Shown piece after piece: positions 16,253-25,028 of a stretch of 25,170 nucleotides of DNA. Every line of letters starts with the position of its first letter. Within the stretch, counting starts at the first letter, position 1. The translations under genes and the position numbers were made by a program. The notes under the pieces were generated by a model. That model was not told the DNA's origin, ran no database searches, and saw only the letters and a program-made list of their open reading frames with translations. This stretch comes from JBGTFE01 sp036403235 (lineage in GTDB: Bacteria > Acidobacteriota > Blastocatellia > Pyrinomonadales > Pyrinomonadaceae), in NCBI GenBank assembly GCA_036403235.1, contig DASWRI010000078.1, positions 1 to 25,170 of the forward strand, written 5' to 3'.

Positions 16253-16287
16253 AAAGCCGCTTGAGTTAATAAAACTCAAGCGGCTTT
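16253..16287 (-). terminator. Terminator of mglA
   Basis: Perfect 13-bp stem (AAAGCCGCTTGAG with CTCAAGCGGCTTT) and 9-nt loop. On the minus strand it is followed by TTTTTGATTTT, 20 nt after the mglA stop. It may also stop plus-strand read-through from the RHS region. Confidence 0.88.
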
Positions 16288-16307
16288 CGCGTTTATAAAA
16301 ATAAATT

Positions 16308-16892
16308 TTATCCTTTTCTGAGTTCCGTCAAAACCTGTTTGGCGACGGCCTTCAAAGTGTCGAAAACGCCGACGCCCTGCGAGGCGGTGGCTTCGAAGAC
16401 GGGCTCGTTTTTGCGGTTGAGCTCGGCGACGAGTTCTTCGGTCGGGATGACGTTCGGCAAATCGCGTTTGTTGAGCTGGAGCACATATGGAATCTCTATC
16501 AGATTGTAGCCCTGCGATTGGAGATTTTCTTCGAGATTGTAAAGCGATTCGATATTGGCGTCCATCCGCTCTTCCTGCGAGTCGGCGACGAAAACGACGC
16601 CGTCGACGCCTTTTAAAATCAATTTGCGCGAAGCGTCGTAATAAACCTGACCGGGAACGGTGTAGAGGTGAAAACGCGTTTTAAATCCGCGCACCGTGCC
16701 GAGCTCGAGCGGCATAAAATCGAAAAACAAAGTGCGGTCGGTTTCGGTCGCCAGAGAAATCAATTTGCCTTTGGCCTGCGGCGCGGTCGAATCGTAGATA
16801 TATTGCAGATTCGTCGTCTTTCCGCACAGTCCGGGACCGTAATAAACAATTTTGCAGTTAATTTCGCGTGAAGCGTAATTGATAAAAGTCAT
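16308..16892 (-). CDS. mglA: MglA-like small Ras-family GTPase
   Basis: 194 residues, the usual MglA length. P-loop GPGLCGKTTN (residues 19-28), Arg53 in TETDRT, TVPGQVYY with Gln82, NKRD (141-144) and an EATAS segment as the guanine-binding end. Arg53 and Gln82 correspond to the catalytic residues described for MglA of Myxococcus/Thermus. MglA-GTP marks a cell pole or membrane site and recruits motility, pilus or polarity machinery; MglB is its GTPase-activating partner. mglB lies directly upstream on the same strand with a 77-nt gap holding heptamer repeats, so they probably form an mglBA operon. No lipid-anchor motif. Confident at family level; what it controls here is not visible. Confidence 0.93.
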   Translation of the reverse strand: MTFINYASREINCKIVYYGPGLCGKTTNLQYIYDSTAPQAKGKLISLATETDRTLFFDFMPLELGTVRGFKTRFHLYTVPGQVYYDASRKLILKGVDGVVFVADSQEERMDANIESLYNLEENLQSQGYNLIEIPYVLQLNKRDLPNVIPTEELVAELNRKNEPVFEATASQGVGVFDTLKAVAKQVLTELRKG

Positions 16893-16900
16893 AAATTAAG

Positions 16901-16928
16901 TGGTCGGCGGTCAGTGGTCAGTGGTCAG
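16901..16928. repeat. Heptamer tandem repeat between mglB and mglA
   Basis: Four adjoining 7-nt units, TGGTCGG, CGGTCAG, TGGTCAG, TGGTCAG, followed by a partial TG. Short tandem heptamers of this kind occur in intergenic DNA of several bacteria. It sits in the mglB-mglA gap, just upstream of the mglA start. Confidence 0.75.
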
Positions 16929-16969
16929 TGAAAATCAAAAACTTTACACCTGTTACTTTACACTTAGCA

Positions 16970-17452
16970 CTAGCTAAATAAGCTGTCAATATCTTCGTCG
17001 GTAATTTCGGCGAAAAACGAATTTTGTTCCTGTCTTTGTTTTTCCGAATCGACCGCAATCTGGTCGAAAATCGAGGCGACTTCGTGGCTCGCCTTTTTGG
17101 TGCGCAGCTTGACGAGACCGAGCGTCGAGCGCTCGTCAAAAACGACGACCAGCAAACTTCGGCCGATAACGCTGATAAAAATGCTTTCGCGCTCGCCTTC
17201 GTGGACGACCGCCGGGAAAACGTCTTCGCCGATAAGTTTTGCCATCGAAGTCGTCGCGGCGACGTTGCCCGCCGCCAGACTCGAAAAGCTCGTCGTATCC
17301 ATATCGCCGATGTCGCCGTGAAAAGCAATCGGCTGACCGTCGCGGTCAACCAGAAAAACGACGCGCGCGGCGCACTCGACACAAAGCCGCGCCAAGACGG
17401 ATTTTATCTTCTGAAACTGATGTTCGTGTATAACTATGGGCGTTTCTGCCAT
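16970..17452 (-). CDS. mglB: MglB-like Roadblock/LC7 protein, GAP partner of MglA
   Basis: 160 residues. One Roadblock/LC7 domain fills most of it (roughly residues 10-120): VVFLVDRDGQPIAFHG, then SFSSLAAGNVAATTSMAKLIGE, then GRSLLVVVFDERSTLGLVKL. An acidic C-terminal tail ends in DEDIDSLFS. MglB homodimers bind MglA and stimulate GTP hydrolysis, setting the polarity axis. The gene precedes mglA on the same strand. ATG 17452 is preceded by a purine-rich AGAGAGAAAG, giving a fair ribosome-binding site. A longer frame inside it in another phase (16918-17382) has no protein-like features. Confidence 0.88.
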   Translation of the reverse strand: MAETPIVIHEHQFQKIKSVLARLCVECAARVVFLVDRDGQPIAFHGDIGDMDTTSFSSLAAGNVAATTSMAKLIGEDVFPAVVHEGERESIFISVIGRSLLVVVFDERSTLGLVKLRTKKASHEVASIFDQIAVDSEKQRQEQNSFFAEITDEDIDSLFS

Positions 17453-17566
17453 GAAAACTTTCTCTCTGTATTTGGTAAATAGAGGATAAGAAGTTGTAAG
17501 TTCTCAATTTCTGAAAACTTAATGTGCGGTTTATTAAGACGGGCTTTTACTACAACCCGCATTTTT

Positions 17567-17596
17567 AATTTAGCATACAACCCGCGTCGGCTTCAA
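17567..17596 (-). promoter_or_regulatory. Candidate mglBA promoter
   Basis: On the minus strand TTGAAG (17591-17596), 18-nt spacer, TAAATT (17567-17572). Both elements are only moderate matches to sigma-70 boxes. A direct repeat TACAACCCGC (plus strand, 17551-17560 and 17576-17585, 25 bp apart) lies in the spacer and just past the -10. Confidence 0.3.
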
Positions 17597-17655
17597 GTAT
17601 TTTTTTGCGTTGATTTTGACTGGCGAGGCCTGAATTTACGCGGGCGAAAAATTTA

Positions 17656-17697
17656 TTGCCCGAAGAAAATAAAAAATGGTAAAATTTATTCGGGCAA
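17656..17697 (+). promoter_or_regulatory. Candidate yvcK promoter inside an inverted repeat
   Basis: TTGCCC (17656-17661), 18-nt spacer, TAAAAT (17680-17685) resembles a sigma-70 promoter about 90 nt upstream of yvcK. A perfect 9-bp inverted repeat, TTGCCCGAA (17656-17664) and TTCGGGCAA (17689-17697), covers the -35 and the predicted start of transcription, centres 33 bp apart. A third CGGGC at 17641 could pair alternatively with the first arm. Confidence 0.38.
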
Positions 17698-17776
17698 ATA
17701 CATTGCCAAATCTTCAATTTAATTACCTACACTCTTGCCTGCCTTTTAAGTTTTCGATACATTCAGCATTAGACAA

Positions 17777-18808
17777 ATGAAAAATCATCTGTTTTCGCAA
17801 ATCTCGCATGGATTGGACATCGTCGCCATCGGCGGCGGCAACGGGCTTTCGACGCTTTTGTGCGGTCTGAAAAGATTTGTGCGGGCGAGCGAGACCGAAC
17901 CGGTCTGGCTCGAAAATCTGGCGGCCATCGTCGCCGTTTCCGACGACGGCGGAAGCTCGGGCCGGCTGCGCGACGAGCTGCAGATGCTTCCGCCCGGCGA
18001 CATACGCAATTGTATGGTTGCGCTGTCCGAGGATTCGCATCTTTTATCGAAGCTTTTCCGGCATCGTTTTCGCGGTGCAGGCGACCTCGGCGGGCACAGC
18101 TTCGGCAATATTTTTCTCGCCGCTCTGGCCGAAATTACCGGCGATTTTGCCGAAGCCGTCAAGCTTTCTTCGGAAATTCTGGCGAGCAAAGGTCATATTT
18201 ATCCGGCGACCGTCGCCGACGTGCATCTGGCGGCGGAGCTCGACGACGGCTCGATTGTGCGCGGCGAAACAAAGGTCGGAAAAGTCGGAAATTCGATAAA
18301 AAGGCTTTATCTCGAACCGGAAAACTGTCGCCCTCTGCCCGAAGCTCTGGCCGCCATTCACGAAGCGGACGTTATCACGGTCGGGCCGGGCTCGCTCTAC
18401 ACGAGTCTTTTGCCGCCGCTTCTGGTCGAAGACGTGGCGCAGGCCATCGGCGACTCGCAGGCGACCAAGATTTTTATCTGTAATCTGATGACGCAGCCGG
18501 GCGAAACCGACGGCCTGACTTCCAGAAAACATCTGGAAATCGTCCGCGAATACGCGCCGCAAATCGATTTTGATTACATCATCGTCAACAATCGCCCGAT
18601 TAGCGAAGAGCAGCAGACGCGCTATGCCGAAGAAGGCGCGCAGCAAATCGGCGTGCACGGCTCAATCTCGCCCGAAACGATTGAAGGCGCAGAGGTCGTT
18701 TATGGTAATCTATTGGACGAAGGCGAGATGGTGCGGCATCACTCGGAAAAGCTCGGGCAGGTCGTTTTGCTGTGCGCGCTTCAGCCGCGAAAAAAGGTTT
18801 TGTTTTAA
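17777..18808 (+). CDS. yvcK: YvcK/GlmR family UDP-sugar-binding regulator
   Basis: 343 residues, full family length. The CofD/YvcK fold is shown by IVAIGGGNGLSTLLCGLK (residues about 15-32), VSDDGGSSGRLR, PPGDIRNCMVAL, GHSFGNIFLAALAEITGDF, TVGPGSLYTSLLPPLLV and NLMTQPGETDGL. Family members bind UDP-GlcNAc and are needed for normal cell-wall precursor allocation, especially on gluconeogenic carbon sources. The Bacillus protein, also called GlmR, stimulates GlmS when UDP-GlcNAc is low. glmU and glmS follow on the same strand, which fits that role. ATG 17777 has no clear Shine-Dalgarno sequence. A divergent 324-bp gap to mglB holds the candidate promoter and inverted repeat. Catalysis like that of true CofD is not expected. 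Confidence 0.92.
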   Translation: MKNHLFSQISHGLDIVAIGGGNGLSTLLCGLKRFVRASETEPVWLENLAAIVAVSDDGGSSGRLRDELQMLPPGDIRNCMVALSEDSHLLSKLFRHRFRGAGDLGGHSFGNIFLAALAEITGDFAEAVKLSSEILASKGHIYPATVADVHLAAELDDGSIVRGETKVGKVGNSIKRLYLEPENCRPLPEALAAIHEADVITVGPGSLYTSLLPPLLVEDVAQAIGDSQATKIFICNLMTQPGETDGLTSRKHLEIVREYAPQIDFDYIIVNNRPISEEQQTRYAEEGAQQIGVHGSISPETIEGAEVVYGNLLDEGEMVRHHSEKLGQVVLLCALQPRKKVLF

Positions 18809-18819
18809 GGATTTATTTA

Positions 18820-18900
18820 GCGCAAAGACGCGAAGACGCAAAGATTTAAAGATATTTCGCAGTTGATTGATTTTTTATAAAAACTTTGCGGCCTTGCGCG
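18820..18900. repeat. Intergenic imperfect inverted repeat (CGCAAAG type)
   Basis: Left arm GCGCAAAGACGCGAAGAC plus GCAAAG (18820-18843) is nearly complementary to the right arm CTTTGCGGCCTTGCGCG (18884-18900), with an AT-rich 40-nt centre. The left arm itself is three repeats of a CGCRAAG-like unit. It fills the yvcK-glmU gap. Confidence 0.6.
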
Positions 18901-18915
18901 AAAATTTCTCTGAAT

Positions 18916-20352
18916 ATGGAAAATACTTCCAACACTCAAAAAACTCTCGATGTTTTGATTTTGGCGGCGGGTTTGGGAACGCGTATGCGCTCGAACCTCG
19001 CGAAAGTTCTGCATCGTCTCGACGGCCGCCCGCTGGTCGGGCACGTTTGCCGGACGGCCGCCGCGCTCGCGCCGCGCAAAGTTTACGTCGTCATCGGGCA
19101 TCAGGCCGATGACGTTCGCCACGCGGTTTTAGAAGAATTAGACGAAGACCACGCCGGATTTGTCTGGCAGAAAGAACAGCTCGGAACGGGACACGCCGTC
19201 AACTCGGCGCGCGAATTTCTCGAAACCGAAGACTCGACGCTGCTCGTTTTGTCCGGCGATGTGCCGATGATTCGCGCCGAAACTCTGGCCGCTTTGATTC
19301 AGCAGCACTACACGCATCGCGGCAAGGGCGCGGCCTGCACGCTTCTGACCGTCAAACTCGAAGACCCGACCGGCTACGGGAGAATTTTGCGCGACCAGGG
19401 AGGCCTCTTCGAACGCATCGTCGAGCAAAAAGACGCTTCCGAAGAAGAAAGAAAAATCAAGGAAATCAACGCCGGAATTTATTGTTTTAATACGCGCAAA
19501 TTGTTCGACGCGCTTTCAAAAGTTCAAAACAACAACTCGCAGGGCGAATATTATCTGACCGACGTTCCCGCGCTTTTGCGCGACGCGGGCGAAGCCGTCT
19601 CGCTTTACCAGCACACGGATGCGCGCGAGGTTTCGGGCATCAACAATCGCGCCGAGCTCGCCGATTTAGAGCGGATTTTGTGCCGCCGCACGATTTCAAA
19701 AATGATGCTCGACTACGGCGTCACGTTTATCGACCCGAAAAACACATACATCAGCGAGCAGGCAAGCGTCGGCCGCGACACGATAATTTACCCGAACGTA
19801 TCGATTGAAGGCGAAACAAACATCGGCGACGGCTGCACGATTCGCGCCGGAACGCGCATCACCAATTCGCGCGTCGGTCACGGCGTCGAAATTCTCGATA
19901 ACTGCGTCATCGTCGATTCGGAAATCGCGGCGAGCTGCACCGTCGGGCCGATGGCTCACCTGCGCGGGCACGCGCGTTTGGAAGAAAAAGCAAAGGTCGG
20001 AAATTTTGTCGAGCTCAAAAAAACTATCCTGGGTCGCGGCTCGAAAGCGAGTCATTTAACTTATCTCGGCGACGCGACCGTCGGCGAAAAAACAAACATC
20101 GGCGCGGGCACGATTACATGCAACTACGACGGCAAAAATAAACACGCGACGGAAATCGGCAACAACGTCCGCATCGGCTCCGACACGATGCTCGTCGCTC
20201 CCGTCAAAGTCGGCGACGGCGCGGTGACGGCCGCCGGTTCGGTGGTTATAACGGACGTTTCGGCGGACTCGCTCGTCGCGGGCGTTCCGGCGAAAGTAAA
20301 GAAAAATCTGCGAGAATCCGAAAGCGAAAACTCGGAAACGAAAACCGCGTGA
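18916..20352 (+). CDS. glmU: Bifunctional GlmU: GlcN-1-P acetyltransferase / GlcNAc-1-P uridyltransferase
   Basis: 478 residues from ATG 18916. A TTG at 18886 is in frame but falls in the inverted repeat, and the ATG lies close to the LILAAGLGTRM motif as in other GlmU proteins. The N-terminal pyrophosphorylase domain (about 1-240) has LAAGLGTRMRS, QLGTGHAV, LSGDVPMI, EINAGIYCF and INNRAEL. The C-terminal left-handed beta-helix (about 260-465) shows hexapeptide repeats and the acetyltransferase region SKASHLTYLGDATVGEKTNI, with the catalytic-type His, then GAGTITCNYDGKNKH. It converts GlcN-1-P to UDP-GlcNAc using acetyl-CoA and UTP, for peptidoglycan and LPS. The pathway's first enzyme, GlmS, lies 450 nt downstream and the UDP-GlcNAc sensor YvcK is 107 nt upstream. 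The start of a small ORF follows one base after its stop. Confidence 0.97.
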   Translation: MENTSNTQKTLDVLILAAGLGTRMRSNLAKVLHRLDGRPLVGHVCRTAAALAPRKVYVVIGHQADDVRHAVLEELDEDHAGFVWQKEQLGTGHAVNSAREFLETEDSTLLVLSGDVPMIRAETLAALIQQHYTHRGKGAACTLLTVKLEDPTGYGRILRDQGGLFERIVEQKDASEEERKIKEINAGIYCFNTRKLFDALSKVQNNNSQGEYYLTDVPALLRDAGEAVSLYQHTDAREVSGINNRAELADLERILCRRTISKMMLDYGVTFIDPKNTYISEQASVGRDTIIYPNVSIEGETNIGDGCTIRAGTRITNSRVGHGVEILDNCVIVDSEIAASCTVGPMAHLRGHARLEEKAKVGNFVELKKTILGRGSKASHLTYLGDATVGEKTNIGAGTITCNYDGKNKHATEIGNNVRIGSDTMLVAPVKVGDGAVTAAGSVVITDVSADSLVAGVPAKVKKNLRESESENSETKTA

Positions 20353-20353
20353 A

Positions 20354-20491
20354 ATGAAAAAACGAGAGGGAAAATCAAAACAAAAATCTTCGCCCGAACA
20401 AATCTCGCCCGAAGAAGCCTTAAAAAGAATGAAAAGCTTTGCCGGAAGAAAGGAGAAATTCGTTGCCGCTATCAAAAAGAGCCAGAATTGA
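20354..20491 (+). CDS. 45-residue basic small protein, unknown
   Basis: ATG 20354 lies one nucleotide after the glmU stop and the ORF runs 45 codons to TGA 20489-20491. The product is highly basic at its N-terminus (MKKREGKSKQK), then SPEQISPEEALKRMKSF and AGRKEKFVAAIKKSQ. The 'EALxxMxxFAxRKEKFxAAxRK' pattern recalls short proteins that I believe occur next to similar ~110-residue proteins in Acidobacteriota and Cyanobacteria; this needs a search. Its 3' end overlaps the next gene by 29 nt and contains that gene's AAAGGAG ribosome-binding site, suggesting translational coupling. It is likely one helical segment. Real-gene status is supported by spacing and the protein-like sequence only. Confidence 0.55.
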   Translation: MKKREGKSKQKSSPEQISPEEALKRMKSFAGRKEKFVAAIKKSQN

Positions 20492-20795
20492 AATTTATCT
20501 GCCCGAAAAGCGAAAAGCGAATTATCAGAGACTGCAGGCCGCGTTCGAGCAGGAATTTTTAGAAACGTTCGGCGGCTGTACGGTTATTGAAAACATCGAA
20601 GGATTGTATCTTTCTTCAAACGGTGAAATGGATGAGGATAAAATCAATCTGGTTTACGTCGACACGCCGTTCGATTTCGAGGAAAATTTCAAGACTCTCT
20701 CCGAATATACAGACCATCTGCGCGAAGCCGCACTGGAGGCTACCGAAGAAGAATCAATTTTAATTGTCGTTCACGAAATTTATCATTCGATATAA
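20463..20795 (+). CDS. Conserved-looking 110-residue hypothetical protein, TTG start
   Basis: The start is taken as TTG 20463 because AAAGGAG (20449-20455) lies 7 nt before it. An in-frame TTG at 20439 has no such site. The product is a soluble acidic alpha/beta protein: RARIEIYLPEKRKANYQRLQ, FLETFGGCTVIENIEGLYLS, INLVYVDTPFD, LREAALEATEEESILIVV, with no signal peptide or membrane segment. No known catalytic motif. It overlaps the 45-residue ORF by 29 nt and ends 9 nt before glmS, so it is probably cotranscribed in the glmU-glmS unit. The pair could be a toxin/antitoxin-like or regulator/partner module, but nothing shows that directly. Confidence 0.7.
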   Translation: MPLSKRARIEIYLPEKRKANYQRLQAAFEQEFLETFGGCTVIENIEGLYLSSNGEMDEDKINLVYVDTPFDFEENFKTLSEYTDHLREAALEATEEESILIVVHEIYHSI

Positions 20796-20796
20796 T
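20791..20796 (+). promoter_or_regulatory. Perfect -10 box directly before glmS
   Basis: TATAAT at 20791-20796, overlapping the stop codon of the previous gene. Transcription would start near 20802-20805, at or next to the glmS ATG, giving a leaderless mRNA. No convincing -35 box at 17-18 nt spacing, and no Shine-Dalgarno sequence before glmS. It could be chance in AT-rich DNA. Confidence 0.25.
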
Positions 20797-20804
20797 ATAA
20801 AAAT

Positions 20805-22667
<1,863 letters not shown>

Positions 22668-22684
22668 TTTGATTTAAAGAATTG

Positions 22685-22728
22685 ACGCGGAAGCTGAGAC
22701 GATATTTCTGTCTCAGCTTCCGCGTTTT
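22685..22728 (+). terminator. Strong terminator of the glmU-glmS unit
   Basis: Perfect 16-bp stem ACGCGGAAGCTGAGAC / GTCTCAGCTTCCGCGT with a 9-nt loop (22701-22709), followed by TTTT, 18 nt after the glmS stop. It lies between convergent genes and may act for both. Confidence 0.9.
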
Positions 22729-22746
22729 GATTAAAATTTACAAAAT

Positions 22747-23409
22747 TTACTCGAATCCGATTGTTGCCGCGTATGTGCCTTTTTTGTTTTTCTTGGTGTC
22801 CCAGACGACGTTTTCATCGCTGATAACAAACGGTTTCGTGCCGTCGTATTTCTTGTTGATGCGGTGCAAAACTTTATCGCCGTTGCCCTGCGCGAGAAAG
22901 CCCTCGGCCTTGTCGGCCAGCGCTCCGAGGTCGACGTTGTCTTTCACGATGCCCGTCACGATGCCCGGCAGAGGGACTAAATCGAGCGGGTTAAAGCCCG
23001 ACGTTTTCCAGAGGTCGATGAGCTTGGGCAGAAATTTCTCGGCAAAAAGACCGCCGAGCGAATCGTCCTTAACGTCTATAAACTGAACGGCAATCGACGA
23101 AATCGTCCCGTCAATTTCCGCAATTTGAGCGTCGGCGGAAGTAAATCCGCTCGTTTCGTCGTCGAATTGCAGGGCGCTTGTATCCAGTTCGACCGAATCG
23201 CCCGAAGTAGTGCCTTGCAGAAAAAACTTTTTATTGGGATTTCGCCACTGCCAGAAGCCTGCGGGCGGTTTTGTCACGATAGTCGTTTTCGTTTTCCCGT
23301 CATCGCCTTTGTAAGCAATGTAAAAAATCAAACGAAAGTTTTTCTTGCTTTTATCGTCTCCGAAATCCGGAAAAGTTATTCCTTCGATTGTCAGCGTTTG
23401 GTTAGCCAT
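22747..23409 (-). CDS. Hypothetical protein, unknown function
   Basis: 220 residues, acidic, no signal peptide and no membrane segment; starts MANQTLTIEGITFPDFGDDK. It contains FRLIFYIAYKGDDGKTKTTI and a FWQWRNPNKKFFLQG stretch, then a long section rich in Asp, Leu and Gly (SLGGLFAEKFLPKLIDLWK; PLDLVPLPGIVTG). I do not recognise a domain. A GGAG at 23418-23421 (minus strand, 8 nt before the ATG) supports the start. It is transcribed alone, convergent with glmS and divergent from the lactamase/rhodanese gene, so context gives no role. Beta-rich structure is likely from the alternating N-terminal pattern, an inference only. Confidence 0.75.
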   Translation of the reverse strand: MANQTLTIEGITFPDFGDDKSKKNFRLIFYIAYKGDDGKTKTTIVTKPPAGFWQWRNPNKKFFLQGTTSGDSVELDTSALQFDDETSGFTSADAQIAEIDGTISSIAVQFIDVKDDSLGGLFAEKFLPKLIDLWKTSGFNPLDLVPLPGIVTGIVKDNVDLGALADKAEGFLAQGNGDKVLHRINKKYDGTKPFVISDENVVWDTKKNKKGTYAATIGFE

Positions 23410-23528
23410 AGTTTTTCTCCGATTAAATGTTATTGATTTTCTTCCGGGAAAGCGCGTGGAAGAGTTAAAAAATTGTATGGAGGCATTGTATCGGATTTTT
23501 GAAAAAAAACAATGCGAACGCTTATTTT

Positions 23529-23557
23529 TTGAAAAGCGCTTTGAAATTCAATAAGAT
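23529..23557 (+). promoter_or_regulatory. Candidate sigma-70 promoter of the MBL-rhodanese gene
   Basis: TTGAAA (23529-23534), 17-nt spacer, TAAGAT (23552-23557). Transcription would start near 23564, leaving a leader of about 20 nt with a weak GAGG ribosome-binding site before ATG 23585. Confidence 0.45.
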
Positions 23558-23584
23558 TGAGTTTCCCGCAAGAGCGAGGTTTTT

Positions 23585-24955
23585 ATGAAATTCAAACAAT
23601 TTTATCTGGGTTGTCTGGCGCACGCTTCTTATTATATCGGTTCGGGCGCGGAGGCCGCGATTGTCGACCCGCAGCGCGACGTCGGGCAGTATCTGGACGA
23701 AGCGCGGGCGAATAATCAAAAAATCAAATACGTTATCGAAACGCACCTGCACGCCGATTTTGTCAGCGGTCACGCCGAGCTCGCCCGGAAAACCGGCGCG
23801 CAAATTGTTTTCGGCCGGCGCGCCGACGCGCAAATCGAGCATCTGGCGGCCAAAGACGGCGACGTTTTAGAAATCGGCGACGCGCGTCTGAAAATCCTCG
23901 AAACGCCCGGACACACGCCCGAAGGAATCTCGATTGTCGTCGAAAACGCAGGCGAGCCTCTGCGGGTTTTGACGGGCGATACGCTTTTTATCGGCGACGT
24001 CGGGCGTCCCGACCTGGCCGGCTCGAAAAACTTTTCCGCCGCCCAGATGGCCGGAATGCTTTACGACAGCCTGCACGAAAAACTTTTGAAACTGCCCGAC
24101 GAGACCGAAGTTTATCCGGCGCACGGCGCGGGCTCGCTGTGCGGCAAGAATATGTCAAAGGAAACGTGGTCGACGCTTCGCGAGCAAAGACAATTTAATT
24201 ACGCTTTGCAGCCGATGTCGAAAGCGGATTTTGTCGCCATGATGACGGAGAATCTGCCGGAAATGCCCGCGTATTTTTCAAAAAGCGTGACGAAAAATCT
24301 TTCGGGCGCGAGCAGTCTGGAAGAAATCGTAAAACCGGCGCAGATGTCGCCCGAGGAAGTCGAAGTTTTTCAAGGCGTAATTCTCGACGTCAGAAGCGCC
24401 GGCGAATACGGCGCTTCGCACATCCCGAATGCTTTGAACATCGGGCTCGGCGGGCAGTTCGCCTCGTGGGCGGGAACTTTGATTGAGATAAACGCGCCGA
24501 TTGCAATTGCCGCCGCAAACGAATCTGAGGTCGAAGAAGCCGCGCTGCGCTTGGCGCGCGTCGGTCACGAATCGGTTAAAGGTTTTATCTTGATGAAAGA
24601 CTGGAATCTGGAAACAAAAGAAATAGAGCAAGTGCCGGTCGAGGCAATGAGCGAGCTGACGCAGACCGGAAAATCTCTGCAGTTTATAGACGTTCGCCGC
24701 GCGGGCGAATATACGGACGCGCACGCGCCGCGAGCGATAAATTTAACGCTTTCGGATTTGCACAAATTAACCGGCGAGCTCGACAAATTCGTTCCGACTT
24801 ACGTTATCTGTCAGGGCGGTTATCGTTCGAGCGCGGCGACGAGCATTTTGGAGCGAAAAGGTTTTCGGGAAATTTATAACGTTTCGGGCGGAACGGGCGC
24901 GTGGATAAAAGCCGGTTTGGAGACGGAAAAGGAAGATGCGGCCTGCGCCGTTTGA
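23585..24955 (+). CDS. Metallo-beta-lactamase-fold / double rhodanese fusion (persulfide dioxygenase-like)
   Basis: 456 residues. The N-terminal metallo-beta-lactamase domain (1-about 235) has THLHADFVSGH (His54, His56, Asp58, His63), LETPGHTPEG and LTGDTLFIGDVGRPDL, plus PAHGAGSLCG, as in ETHE1-type glutathione-persulfide dioxygenases and related bacterial sulfur-handling enzymes. Two rhodanese domains follow. The first (about 265-345, ILDVRSAGEYGASHIPNAL) has AIAAANES where the active-site Cys should be, so it is probably non-catalytic. The second (about 365-450, FIDVRRAGEYTDAHAPRAI) has CQGGYRSS with Cys409 and is likely active. Together they would oxidise or transfer sulfane sulfur in the cytoplasm (sulfide detoxification or thiol persulfide turnover). 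A single-gene unit with its own candidate promoter and shared terminator. The substrate is not determined by sequence alone. Confidence 0.92.
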   Translation: MKFKQFYLGCLAHASYYIGSGAEAAIVDPQRDVGQYLDEARANNQKIKYVIETHLHADFVSGHAELARKTGAQIVFGRRADAQIEHLAAKDGDVLEIGDARLKILETPGHTPEGISIVVENAGEPLRVLTGDTLFIGDVGRPDLAGSKNFSAAQMAGMLYDSLHEKLLKLPDETEVYPAHGAGSLCGKNMSKETWSTLREQRQFNYALQPMSKADFVAMMTENLPEMPAYFSKSVTKNLSGASSLEEIVKPAQMSPEEVEVFQGVILDVRSAGEYGASHIPNALNIGLGGQFASWAGTLIEINAPIAIAAANESEVEEAALRLARVGHESVKGFILMKDWNLETKEIEQVPVEAMSELTQTGKSLQFIDVRRAGEYTDAHAPRAINLTLSDLHKLTGELDKFVPTYVICQGGYRSSAATSILERKGFREIYNVSGGTGAWIKAGLETEKEDAACAV

Positions 24956-24975
24956 ATATATCTTGCCGCGAAATA

Positions 24976-25011
24976 AAAAAGCCTGAGTGAGATTTCTCAC
25001 TCAGGCTTTTT
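24976..25011. terminator. Bidirectional terminator between convergent genes
   Basis: Long perfect hairpin: AAAAAGCCTGAGTGAGA and its complement TCTCACTCAGGCTTTTT with only TT between (effective loop 4 nt). There are T-runs on both strands, 20 nt after the lactamase/rhodanese stop and 17 nt after the minus-strand stop at 25029. Confidence 0.93.
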
Positions 25012-25028
25012 GTTTTAAGCCGGAAAAA

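Noticed and set aside
16918..17382. 154-codon minus-strand ORF overlapping mglB in another frame
   Set aside because: Ser/Arg-rich translation with no domain; it is a frame shadow of the GC-rich Roadblock gene.
17860..18483. 207-codon plus-strand ORF inside yvcK
   Set aside because: Arg/Gly-rich shadow of the YvcK coding frame, which has clear family motifs.
20796..20804. glmS ribozyme upstream of glmS
   Set aside because: The gap to the previous gene is only 9 nt and no ribozyme core fits. The element is known mainly from Gram-positive bacteria.
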